Source: Nymphaea colorata (taxonomy: Eukaryota > Streptophyta > Magnoliopsida > Nymphaeales > Nymphaeaceae). Taken from it: 64,000 bases of DNA. The DNA lies in contig NC_045143.1 of the NCBI RefSeq assembly GCF_008831285.2, positions 16,840,464 through 16,904,463 on the forward strand, read 5' to 3'. The translations under genes were made by a program, and so were the position numbers. A model generated the notes under the pieces. It made no database searches. It saw nothing but the letters and a program-made list of their open reading frames with translations, and had not been told where the DNA came from. Shown in pieces: positions 35,401 to 47,450 of this stretch (positions are counted from its first letter, which is position 1; each line of letters opens with the position of its first letter).

Positions 35401-38400
35401 CTGTTGGAGTCCCATATACGATCGCTTCTGGCAGCCTTTTCATGTAGTGGTAACAATGCTTTGATTCGAGGCATTTAGTCACACCTTAAAAGAGTCCAAA
35501 CAAGTGAAGGGATGATCAGGAAAGTCTTGGAACACCAGTAGGGAATGAGGATTAATCTCCATTTTAGCTCATCTAAGGCAGAAACTCCATTTCCAGAACG
35601 AATAATGATCCAGAGCCCGCGTGCACAATGAATTTCACCAACAAGGTTGAAGAGATTATTCATCCTCGTTTGGGAGCTCTGCGTTTTTCAGCTGTGAAGA
35701 AGCCAAACTCAATCTTGTTCACGATTTTAGACTCAACGGTTTCTTGACTCGCGATCTGCTCAATTATTGAAATCTCACCTGCCATAAGAGAAAATTTAAG
35801 TAACCAAACCGGATCTTTCTTTCCCTATAAATTACTGTGCAGTCGGGGGGGCCAACAATATGGTACTTGAACAGACCCACTGCACATGACTCTATTGACA
35901 TTCTGCACCCAATTAGGGCAACATCTTTAAAATAAGAGTTCCATGTACCCGAGTTTATCTAGCAACCTGCCTGAGTGATCAGATCTGTAACTTGTGAAGA
36001 TCTTCCTTAAATCCAAAACTTGAAAAGGAAAAAAAAAAAAGGCGTACAATGATCGGTCCTGTATTTAAAGCTTATAAAATAAATGGGAGTTGAGAAACTA
36101 TTGCCCTTACATCATCTCTTGCTCAAAAGTCTCGACCACTGACCTTGAAATAGTTGTTGTACAGGACCTTCTGTAAACAGACTCTTCTGCTCAACAACTA
36201 CAACCCGCCTTGATTATTCCCGCCTCGCCATTGAGAGAGGCATTAATAAAGACCCACAGGCTGTGCTTTCAAACCCCCATGTCAAAAGGGCGGCGCCCTT
36301 GGAGCTCTAAGCGAGAGGCGCGTAGGTAATGGCAGGTAAAGATTTATGCAGCTAAATTCAAGGGAAGTTGGCACAGTGTTGTCGGCTTCCCAGTACATCA
36401 GGTAGTCGAGAATCACCACTTGCCGAAGCCTAAGTGAAGTTGGACTCTATCAGCTACTGTCTGTGAGTTAGTAGACTCGATGAGTTTTTAGTTTTTACCA
36501 GTACTGCTGATCTTCAGAAAGTTCAGGTTCAGGTTTCCCTTTGGCTGGCTTTCGAAAAGAAGGCAAAAAGCTTTTGTTGGTTGCAACCTGCTTATGATAC
36601 TTTCGATTGATTCAGAGCTTCAGTTAAGGTCTGTACCGGAAAGTCAACATTAAATATTTCATATATTAATTTGCACATAATTTCTCTTAAAATGTGAAAA
36701 AAAAAAGGATAGATGGTTGTAGTTTCTCGATCGGAGATGAGAGGATCTCACATCTGTATGTGATAATTTCCATAACAAAAAGCAGTCAAATTACTGTACT
36801 ATAAGACGACCGCGAAATCTCTGACAGAAACCAAATACATTTTGCCGAAAGATGACCAAATACTAAGGGCTGACACCTTCTGGTAAGCCGTCCATCTTGG
36901 GATGAACAGATATGACGTTTCAGAGAAAATATGACAAAATAAGATATACTAAGAAAATCCAGAACGCAAGGCACATGCTACAGGGTGACTGTACTGGAGA
37001 ATGAGGACGTGGTGGTACAGTGATATCGTCTGTGCGCGGCCAGTGGCGACGCGACTAAGCACTGTACCAACTTGGCCGATCGGAAGATATCGCTTGGTAA
37101 AAGTACAAGAGAAGACAGTAAAGTAAAGCAACATAAAATTACGGTGGCAAAACAGATCCACTACCAGATGCCAGCATGCCTATGGCAGTTCTCATAAATA
37201 CATGACCATCTTAGAAAAAAAAGAGCCACAACATACACAGGAAACCGTAGAATAAGATCAAATGCCACGGGCTTGGCCGCTTTGAGTAATAATCAAACGG
37301 CCAACCAACATATATGCTTTAAAACGGCAGGAAGAAACTTCAATGGTGTACATCGCAGCAACTTATCAGTACCATGAATCAGGAGGGTCATTTGTTAGTA
37401 ACTCTGCAACCTTCTGCCCCATTGTGGTGGCCCTGGAAGAAGGCAGATCCTCTGATCTTGTTCAAGAACTCATGGCTGTACGTTACTTGCACCAAATGAA
37501 AGGGAGAAACATCAATGAATGTTTCGCCATGATTCTCTTAGATAAAATAATCCCCAGCTTCAAAATCATGGCACTAATTCTTTTGGAAAACAAATCGAAG
37601 ACCCTTTCTTAGTTTTCTCCTTTTGATGAGAAGGGATGTTTAGACGGACTACCCCTGAGGCGTAAACTCTTGATAAATTGCTCAAACCACACATATACAC
37701 ACATGCCTTGTGGAGACGCAACCATGAGGAAGCTGAGGATAGAAAGTAGCAGGACTAGGGGCAGATCCAGGTCTTTCATCATGAACAAAAACTGGCAAAA
37801 AAGGGATCTTTGGGAGCTAGCGGGCATACTCACTCGTAGGGTAATGTCAGGTAGCTAGGTTCGTTCTATACTAAATCCATGTCCTATTGGTATATCAGAA
37901 GGGGCCATTGGCACCATCTAAGAGGTTCCATTTCATGGAATGAATTGCAATGACGAGTTTCTAAAGCAGATTACGGGATGAGGGATAGAGGCTGCAGCTA
38001 GGGAGGATCTTGGTCTCTATTAATGGTTCCACTTAGGAGTGCATGCTGATTGGTTCAGGATTAGACGAGCTCGGTGGCATTTTCCAGCTTCTTTCCTTCA
38101 CATAATTATTTAAACTCTCGTGGTCTAAACAAACAAAGGTCAGGCCGAGTAGATACTTGCTAGATTGCTTATGAGAAAGGAACTAAATGAGATTAGGAAT
38201 TTAGGACCCACAAAAGTTTCTTTTAAAAGCTCAATGCTCATGCATCAGGCAGCTATTTGACATCACGAAACGAGCTCACTTTGGTTTACCCTGGGGCTTC
38301 GTGGAGATTTGACTGGTTTCTTGAACGTTGAGCATGTGTCTGCTCAGCCAGCTCATTGTGCACCGGCGGCTTAGCCCACAGTTCTGTTGCTGCTTGCGGC

Positions 38401-38941
38401 TGTCACAGCCCAGTCAACCAATGGAGAAACCCGACGGAGATCCTGTGGCATCCACACTTATCCACTCGGCTCACTCCATCAAAATAACTGCAATCATTCA
38501 AGGGGCTCTCAGATAAGCATCAAAGAGAACATCCCACTCCCCATTGATTCTTTCTGTCTTGTCAAAAGCCCTAATAACTTTGTTTTGTTGAACCCTACCT
38601 CCTCTCTTATCCTCTCTTCTCCTCTTTCTTCGTCCATCTTTCCGATGACATGTGCTCAGCAATCAGCATAAATAAAGAAAGGAAGAACACAGTCGCCCAG
38701 AAGCTCTCATCTTGAAAAAGAAACTTGAGGAGCAATTTTCATTTGTGATGATGAATTCAGTCGCGGAAGTTAGAGCGAACAAGGAGAGGAAGACGAACGA
38801 AATAGCTCCCAGTTCCTCCCCATAGTCTTATTTCGACAACTGATCACCGTTGCACCATCTTTCGTCAACTTAACCTCGGAAAATTGAAGCACCAAAAATA
38901 TTTATTCCAACAAAGAATAGAATGCCTTACGAAGTAAGAAA

Positions 38942-38945
<4 letters not shown>

Positions 38946-39011
<66 letters not shown>
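38946..39011. repeat. (CT)n microsatellite
   Basis: About 30 CT units, about 0.3 kb downstream of the AHL stop. The short mirror-image frames of alternating Ser-Leu or Glu-Arg here are artefacts. Confidence 0.97.
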
Positions 39012-39013
<2 letters not shown>

Positions 39014-39212
39014 ATTGCCGTTCGCACTTGTAAGCACAAACGCATCTCTCGTCCATTCATATAACAACTGGGGAAGCACAATCAGTCTAAGCTTCTTGAA
39101 CAGCCAAAAATAACAAGGAACAAATAATTGAAGGAAAAGTGACCGTCGTTAGGACTATTTGTACACACCCAATCACCCACGAAGCCTCACAAACATGTCG
39201 CACAGCACACAA

Positions 39213-39244
39213 AAGAAGAGAAGAGAAGAGAAGAGAAGAGAAAA
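39213..39244. repeat. (AGAAG)n minisatellite downstream of the AHL gene
   Basis: About six AGAAG units, probably in the 3' UTR or downstream flank of the AHL gene. Confidence 0.9.
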
Positions 39245-39306
39245 ATTACCGTTCTAAAAAATGAACAAAAGAACCATTTAAAAGTTGCACAAAAAGGAAA
39301 GGAGAA

Positions 39307-40382
39307 TCAGTATGGTGGTGGCGGACGTGAAGGAGCCCAACCGTAGACTTCATGCGGCATCTGCCCATTAGACAGCAAGTTGGGTGGCAGGTTATAGATA
39401 GGCAACGACGAAGGCTCCGCCAAATCGCGTTGCTGCTGCTGCCCGCCGCTCCCCCCACCGCCGCCGCCGCTGCTCTGCGAAGTGCTCACACCGCCAGGAG
39501 ACGACTGCTGCTGCTGCTGCTGCGCCGCCTGGTTCTCCGCCTCTTCCTCTACCGGGAGCCTCTCGTACGCGGCGTTGGTGAAGGTGGCCGCGATGACGAT
39601 GACTGGGCCGGAGGCGACGAGCGGACCCACGACACAGCCGCCGATGACCTGTCCCTGCCCCCCGCCAGGTAGACCGTGAGTCCCGTGGCGCCTGGCGGAG
39701 AAGGCGCCGGAAGGAAGGCGCCTGAGAGGGAGAGGATCTCGAACCGGCCACGAAGCGCCACGACCGCACCGGGTGCGCCCGGCTGCCGAAGCGTGACGTC
39801 GGTGACGACGCCACTGCCGCTTAGCACGCATACGCCGCGCTGCCTGCGGCGCGCGAAGGCGGCAACGCTCTCTGCGACGTCGCTGCCGCTGCTGATCTCG
39901 AGAACGTGGCTCCGGAGGGCGTTGGGGCTCTCTCTCGTGACGACGACGGGGGGCTTCGGCTTGTTCTTGGATCCGGGAGGGCGGCCGCGCGGACGGCGAG
40001 GGCCTGGCTCCACCACCGCCTCTGCCCCCGTCGCGTGGTCTGCCTGCTCGTGCTCGGCAGTAGTCCCCCGCCCTGCGTCGTTCTCCTCCTCGTCGTTGCC
40101 ACCGTTAGTGGCAGTATCTTGATCGAGTTTTGGCGGGCCGAGTCCAGGCCGTCCCGCCGAGTCGACTTCGGAGGTGTGGAGGTGGAGGCCGGAGGAGGCT
40201 ATGGCGTGGTCCGCCCCTCCGAGCCCCACATTCCCCGACCACCACCTGTTCGCCAGCTCTCCCTTCTTCACCGATCCTTCTTTCTCCTTCAAAAACAACT
40301 GCCCGACAAAACCATGGAGAGGAGAAAACCTCTCTCTCTCGCTCTCTAACAAGAAGAAGAAGAAGAAGAAGAAGAACGACAA
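39307..40382 (-). CDS. AHL: AT-hook (AHL, type-A PPC) protein, frameshifted
   Basis: AHL proteins bind AT-rich DNA in the nucleus and act in growth and chromatin control. The AT-hook is [15 protein letters not shown], followed by a PPC domain from about [14 protein letters not shown] through the type-A core [14 protein letters not shown] to [17 protein letters not shown]. The C-terminus with NLPPNLL and [13 protein letters not shown] is typical of clade A, as is the lack of introns. Two anomalies exist. First, the frame breaks inside the PPC domain at a run of six G (minus) at 39658-39663: TVYLAGG is in one frame, QGQVIGG in the next. Second, the expected start [13 protein letters not shown] is preceded by CTG (40256), not ATG. 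The only upstream in-frame ATG is at 40382 and adds a poly-Phe stretch from a TTC microsatellite. The GC-rich coding part contrasts with its flanks. Correcting one base would give about 315 residues from the CTG. Confidence 0.88.
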
Positions 40383-43300
40383 TCCAAGAAAAGACCTACG
40401 AAGCAGACAGGACAGGCGGTGGGAAGGAATCTAGCAGTTCGGTTGCCGTGACGAGTCGGCTTGAGTTTTTGGCTTTTAGGCTCTTCTGGCCAAAAGAAAA
40501 AAAGCAGGGAGATTTTCTTCTATGTCCCTATATAAGGCTGGAAAGGCGACGATGGCAGGGAGAAGGAAGGGCAGGTGTTCTTTCTTCGGTTCGGATTGGG
40601 TTGGATCCGGCGGAAGAGGGGAAGTGGGAAACAAGGGAACAGTAGGTCCAGCAAAATAGTGTTCGATCAGATAATGAACAGAAGCAGTTCGTTTATCTAT
40701 TTATTTTCGCCCCAAAAAGGAAGTTCTTCCACATGATCTGATCCCCAGCAAAAGGAAAAGGCCCCCATCCCCAATAGTGAGAGAGAGAGCTTAGACTTTA
40801 GACCACATGCCAAGCCATAGTTGAAACTTGGAAAAGGATGACAAGGAAATACCAAGAACTACGTAAAGAAGAAAATGGAACAAGATGATGAGAGCATTAT
40901 CAACTCCTTTAGAAAAGCGCTAACATTTGCTCAGCACAGAGAGAGAGTCTAGCAGCCTAAAGGTGGCTGTTGTACTACTACTCAGTGTTCGCAAACTTTT
41001 GTTAAATTCATCCGATTGTTGAATAAGCACTACCCAAGAAAATTTTTATAAAAAAGAAAGATTCAAAAGACACCAAATCAGAAAACGCAAAGAACTAAAG
41101 GGACTGTACTGCCTGAATGTGTATAAAGGCGATCTTGTTAGGGAAAAAGAAAACTCAGATCACTTCCCTTTGTTTGAGGATCGTGCGGCGTACCATACAA
41201 ACACAACCAAAAACGATGTTCTCAAGGACTAAAACTTCATGAAGAAGAGGGGGGAGAGAGAGAGAGAGAGAGATGAGGTTTTTTCAAAGGAAGAAAGCGG
41301 TTTCCTGATGCTGGTTTTGGCAGTATCTCGATATTTCCTGGGCTGGTCTGAGAATTGGTGGGTTTTGGTGAATGGTGGGGTAACGTGCACGTGAGACAGT
41401 GAAGAATTTGGGAGCACGTCAGTTGTTCTCGTGTCCCAACATGAGATGTATTCAAGAAAATGGTCTACCATTAGAGATTGAACTGACCCTCTCTCTCTCC
41501 CCACTAATTAATCTCAAGACTTGCTTTTCTCTTATCCTCTCGGCTCTGGCTCATGTTCCTACACTTTTTCCTTTAAAAGACTTGTCACTGAATAACTTGG
41601 TGAAGCCACCCCTCTTATCCAACCTTTACAGTAGCCTGTTTAGCTCCAATGTCTGTGTATGTCATCTTTTGTAATGGTAGCATCAATAGAAATCAAACAG
41701 AAAAATGTGTCCTCGGCTATGTTATGACCCTCGAAACATAACACTAATATTGCAACAGAAGCAATAAAAGTGAACACAAAAATGTTGATATATAATTCAG
41801 GACTTAACGTACCAGTAATTATCAAGTTTGGATCCTTATAACCGGTCATACAAGTACGATAAAAAAAAAAAAAAAAAAAAAAAGTTAATACGTTTGTGTC
41901 AAATACTGATTCTGCATTGCCATCGCATCAAATTAGGAAATATTTTGAAGGTATCGCAATTTTCCGCTGATCATATCAAAGTTTCGTTTCTAATTTTCGA
42001 ACACGAAGATCTTTCTGTAATTTAGTCCCAAATTACCCACCTCCCCGATTTCTTTTTAATACATCCGATAAAGATTCATTAGTTGTCCTTTTTGGATAAT
42101 GTAGTAAATTATGCTAATGATAGATGTAATGGAAGGATAAACCTCCAGAGTGGAGATCTGAGGCTTCTTCTTGCGTACAATAGCTGTATGCCCTTGTTGA
42201 TTATCGTTGAGATCAGGTTGGGTCTGCCTAACCTCAGCTTATCACAATCTAAAGAGCTTATAAACCTCACAAGTTGAAGAGACTGGATAAAACTAGATAA
42301 AACAATGTATCAAGTAGTTTCCAAACCTTCGGCCTCCTTTCTCTATTTAAATTTATAATCAAAATCTGTTTTACATAAAACAAGAATATATTTTCTTTCA
42401 AACCTATGTATGATCGGCCAGCATCGATTCATTTCGCAGGCTCTTACGATGGCAGCTGCCAATATATGATCCGGTCCGAAGAGGGACTTTTCCTCAACTT
42501 AACTAATCATAATAGTAGCAATAATTGGAACAATGAGGTGCCGTTTCAGTTTTTTCTTCCAGACTGTGCTGCTTTCAGGGCAAAAACTTGGGGAATAAAT
42601 GAGATATAACTACTCGGCAACAACCATGTGCCCTTCCTGTTTGTCACTCGAAGGTGGTTTAAGATGAAAATTCAAGATGGTGGTTTGAAATCGTATCGCA
42701 GAAGGTAGACAATGTTTCATTTGCCTTTTTTTTCTCTTTGTTGCTTGGAATTTGGCCTCTGATCTTCTTCTCCCATGATAGTTGGTAGATGTTAAAGTCC
42801 ACCATTAATGGTGATCTCCACTAGATCATATGACATTGCCTTAGAGAAGTCATGAGCAGAGGAAGGCATAATAATAACTGTTTCAGACATGGGTTATTTC
42901 TGCGCGGGCAACTAGAATTATTTTATAGTAAAATTATGTTATCAATTTTCAGTCGTGGAGTGGTTAACCAAGCAGCATAGTATTCTAATTTCGTCTCCGA
43001 ATGGTTTAACCTAATGAAATTGGCCTCTGGCCCACTGCAAATGTGTAATTCTACGCAAATGCTATTACAGGAATTCAAATGCATGTACATTCAAATTGAA
43101 ATTAGTCCCAACCAGGTGCTTAGTCACCTTAACTTGAAGTAGGAATGCTAACAAAATCGACCCTTAGTCTGAATCTAGTCATTTGTAAAATTAGTCAATC
43201 TAATTATTGAACATGATCTTTGCTAGTTCCAAAAGATTCACACGGGAGTAATATCTTTTCTTCTTGTCATGCATGGCAACTACTGGATGCAACCATGATG

Positions 43301-46300
43301 TAAGAATTAGCAGAGTCTTGATGGTGGAAAACCCCTTAGCTAGTAATGCAAGAGTCCCGTATTTGCTTTGACTCACTGCGAAGGTATCATCTTTGGCGAT
43401 AAATTAATGAGAAAAAAAAAAAACCTGTGTGAGCGAAAGGCAGGCTTTGTTTTCTCTAACAAAGGCAGTTGCATTTAAACAAGTTAACTACTAGTGTCTT
43501 ACATTATCTCTTATGCCTTTTGAAAGCTGAGGCATTTTTGTTCATGTAGATTGTAGTTCTCTTCTTGTTTCTTTTTTTTTTTCTTTTTTTTTTTGGGACC
43601 AATCAGTAGACCTGTTTTTTTTTTCCTTTTTTAGGATCCAACTACCATTGGCCGAGAGATTTAGTTGCTTGCTCAAAGTGTAAAACTCTCAAGGACATTC
43701 AACTGACCCTCTGGTCCTGGCATAGGTAGTCCAGAGGCAGGGATGCATGGGGCTGCTGCGGGCCACTAAAGTTAATATATCAAACTTTATTTTGACTTTG
43801 CATTCATACTTGATGCATGTATGTGCACCGATCTTTAGGGCCTAGCAATTAAACCAAGTAGTTCATGGCTGGAATCAAGTTCATATCTATTCAATTCAAA
43901 AATCTAAGGAGTTGGTTAGGAGATTGTCGAGTATAAAGAGGTTTTCTTCGTTCAGCTATACTCTTTCAGGGTCGGCGTGGTCTCTACAAGAGGTTGATGG
44001 ATTCTCACTCATGGAAGTTGAAGTACCTAAGAATAAGACTTTTGATTTTGGTTCTTAAGACGTCTAATTAGGGGATGTGTGGAATGGGATGGAATATCCG
44101 ACCTAATTGCTTTTACTGAGTCAGGTTTCAAGTAAAAAATCCAAGCAAGAAAATGGACCAGATTCAGTCTTGAGAAATAATATCCAATCAAACATGGAAT
44201 CCATTTTAAATAAATATGCTATGGGATAATAAGCGTTAATATGGCCAGTTAAATTTTCCTATTGTTAATATCTATATTTTAGAATTCAGTTCTTAGCATA
44301 TCATAATGCAAACTCGGATATGAATTTAAAAGTGACTTTTAGATTGCATTTCGAGGTGAATTTAAAAGCCAGATTTAGATATTTGTATAGAATTTCTTTA
44401 TTCACATAATCTAAAGAGGTGGAAGTTGGTATGATAAAAGTTACATCCAATTCGAATTCAACTCGTTGACATCTTGATGTCTAAAAATGGGGCGTAGAGT
44501 ATTCAAACAAAAGAAAGTTATATGAGTTGAATATCTAAATTCATCTTTTAACATAAACTGGTATGAACTTCCCTTTCTCCTGACCGCCAATAGGAGGAGA
44601 AAACCAAAAAAAAATAATTGTCTCCCATTCATAATATTCTTGGATCTTTTCCCGACCTGTTGTCAAGTTGGATTTGACATCCTTCTCAATTATTTGCAGA
44701 ACCTGTGTCAAAGGGCGACCAATAATTATATTGGCGATCGGCATGCACAGGCGAAAGGTGCATCGATGCGAAAACGGTGAAAGGATAAGGGTATTTTGGT
44801 CACGAGGAAGTTTGTTGGGGTCGTGCTTTTTTGACCGTTGGAGGTGAAGTAGGGGGCAAGTTATCACGTTCGCGCGGCAACGGTCTTCCGGGTTCGTAAG
44901 TTGCCGACAAGATGACGAATCTGTCTTTTGACTTTGGAGGATGACGGGATTGCCCCCACCTGCAAACTTCGCCACCACTCTAAGGCAGCAGTGCCACCAA
45001 CTGCTCCTCTGCACGCAAATCAGATAAAGCCTTCACCATTCGTTCTGAACACGGCTCTCTCGGCCAGTGTCGGCAACATGGTTGGTTCGTTAATTTCTTT
45101 GCTACAACATTCTGGAGAGTCAAAAAATTAAAGACGTTATAGATTAATTGCAAACAAAAAATACATCCAAGGATCAGAGAAAATATAATTAAGTAAATAA
45201 TGAGAAAAAGAGAGATCTGATCCAAAGTTTTCATTACCATTTGTTCATTATATGCGCCGGTGGTGATAATATGTACGGGAGGCTTGAGGGACAAATGAAA
45301 GAGAAATGAGACAAAAAGAAAGGAAGTGGAAGAAAAGAACACGAACAAAGCCTGAGATCATCAGGATTTCAGATCTCCAATCTTCACGTTTTGCAGACCA
45401 GACGATCATATCTTTTGTTTAGATTTGATAAAAGTTATTTCCAGACAGTGAGTTTTAACAACCAGAATGCGTGTTTGCGCGTGTATATGTGGGTGACTTA
45501 GGCAAGTTTTCTTTCAAGAGAATAGGCCACTAGGATCTATGTAACTGGTTAAGGGTGACGATCCGTGCTCAGAGAAACAAGCCAGTGCGAAGCCCAAATC
45601 TGGTCCGTCGAGAATAAATTCTACAGCGCAGGTCCATGAACCCGTTGAGAGTAAATCTCTAGCGATTGAGATAGAAAATTATACTCAATAACTTCTTTAT
45701 TTGTGGCAGCAAGCTTGGTACGTTATGGCCCTTTGATTTTGTTTTGAAGTAGTTAAAGGATCTTCCGTGTTTCTTTGTCTCATGTTTCAAGAAAGAATAA
45801 TGCCTTCTGACTTAAGCTAGATCTCGTAAAGTTGCACAATTTGTAATATGTTACCGGCTTTTGATGTTGATGTCCACGGAAAGACTACTTGTACATCATA
45901 ATCGTACAGTCTAGATCTTGTCTCCTGCTAAAAACTACGTGTATGTTAATCGGAACAAATTGGACAAATTAAAATCCATGTGCCCATGTGTCCTTATCTA
46001 AGCAACTACAAACTAGGAGTTGCCTGTCATGTGCATCAGTTTGAATAGCTATATATATATATATATGATCCAGGAACTTGGCATTCCATAAATGTTTCAA
46101 AAATAAATTGTCAAAGTTCGACATAATTTAAGATCACAGTTTTACATTATTTAAATTTATTAAAAATCGCAACATTTCAATTCGTGCATCAAATTTCAAC
46201 AATCCCATTGTAGACCTCTAGAATTGATTCTTTGAGGTCATCCGTGAAGTCAAAGTTAAAAAAAAAAACAAAAAAAGGCTCAAATTCGACCGGACAATAA

Positions 46301-47406
46301 AGAGAGAGAAATAACAAATCAATCGCACAATCCTTTGTAAAAGGGTGGAAGAAAAATGTGATCACAAATGTAACAAAGTGTATCATGAAGAGACATATAG
46401 GACTTATAGTATTATAGTATGTTCGACGTGTGAGTTTGCGTGTGATAACACAATTAATCGTGGTGTTGCTCTCTCTCTCTCTCTTAGACTGTCTTTCTTA
46501 TTGAACCCAATTCATATTTAATAATCTGTGCTCTTACTTACCCATCCTACTTTCCATTCCCTTTAAATCTATTACATGCTCAAGTACCATTATCAATATC
46601 GCATCGTACGGCTACAAGGACGAAAAGTTTTCAATTTTTAGATTTCTTGATTAAAATTAATTAAAATATTCTAAAGTGTTTTGTAGTTCTTAAAATCAAA
46701 CTCTGAAACAAATATAGGCCAATCCGTAACAATATTTATCAGCTGAACAAACCGATAAGTCAACAATATCTTTCTTACGACAATGCGTCAGGACTCAAGA
46801 CCATCGGATTAGAATTTTAGTTCTCTCTCTCTCTCTCTCTCTCAAGCTAAAAGGTATTGAAACCAAACATTTGAATAAAGGAAAAAGGTAAGGACAGAGG
46901 ATCACATTGACATTGTTTCACAACTGTCTTATTCAGGCAGCCATGTGTCACTTATCCATGCCGCGCCTTCTTTTTCTCTCTCAATCTCTCTCTCCGCAAT
47001 GTGCGCCAAATTTCAGTAGGGAATCACTTGGGTTTCCCACATTTTCCCCTCTTTCATCCTACCCTGCACGTTAAATGCCCTCCTACCATGTCACCTTTCT
47101 GCGGAACAAGCACATGCATCTACTGCTATCAAAGATATCATGTACAGGGCTGCAAACGAATAGGATTCTCATCAACTAAATACATGAAATCTAGGATTCC
47201 TATTTAAATTGAGACATGCAACCATTCTTAGAGTGACTACTAGTTGCACCTTTCTTTGATGTGATTCATTTTCGCCACCCATTAGGAATCATCATTGAAA
47301 TGCCAAAAGTGAAACTTATTAAGAGTATTTACTCTGCATAGCCCTTTCCTAGACTAAGGAACCTGTACCTAATGACAGTGAAAAAGGTACACGAGACCTT
47401 CTGGCT
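40383..47406. other. Intergenic region; near part is AHL promoter
   Basis: The segment directly above 40382 is the likely 5' UTR/promoter side of the AHL gene and is GA-rich (GAGA tract at 41247-41272). An A-run of about 23 lies at 41861-41883. No coding exon is recognised in the rest; the frames at 44541-45014 and 44980-45348 (minus) have no identifiable domain. Confidence 0.45.
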
Positions 47407-47450
47407 ATACCTTTCTAGACCTTTTGGCTAAAATCAAGTGTAGTCAGTCC
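47407..47450 (+). pseudogene. U2 snRNA 5'-end fragment
   Basis: ATACCTTTCTAGACCTTTTG followed by GCTAAAATCAAGTGTAGT matches the 5' end of U2 snRNA, including the stem I and branch-point-recognition region, with a few substitutions (CTAGACC for CTCGGCC, AAAATC for AAGATC). Similarity stops after about 40 nt, where the real RNA continues ATCTGTTCTTATCAG. No TCCCACATCG-type upstream element or properly spaced TATA box was seen. It is probably a truncated pseudogene, as reverse-transcribed snRNA copies often are. Confidence 0.75.

Larger units (their letters stand above)
31149..39306. other. Intergenic region with unassigned coding-like scraps
   Basis: No gene could be assembled. Possible coding scraps are described separately for 31.4-31.8, 32.3 and 37.4 kb. 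A small duplication TGGTGGTATTGACGC..TTGCTCC occurs at 34877-34901 and 34908-34932. T/A-rich sequence at 34930-35110 has MITE-like composition but no defined ends. The 3' UTR of the AHL gene must lie just below 39307. Confidence 0.4.

Noticed and set aside
38387-38671. Cys-containing secreted-protein-like frame (CGIHTYPLGS)
   Set aside because: Only a vague resemblance to receptor-kinase extracellular domains; no confirmatory motif or exon context.
38865-39113. Ser-Leu or Glu-Arg repeat proteins
   Set aside because: Pure translation of a CT/GA dinucleotide tract.
39352-40645. Several long plus-strand frames (for example 40130-40645, 39906-40349, 39676-40122)
   Set aside because: They are antisense shadows of the GC-rich AHL gene and its 5' flank; the minus strand carries the conserved AT-hook and PPC motifs.
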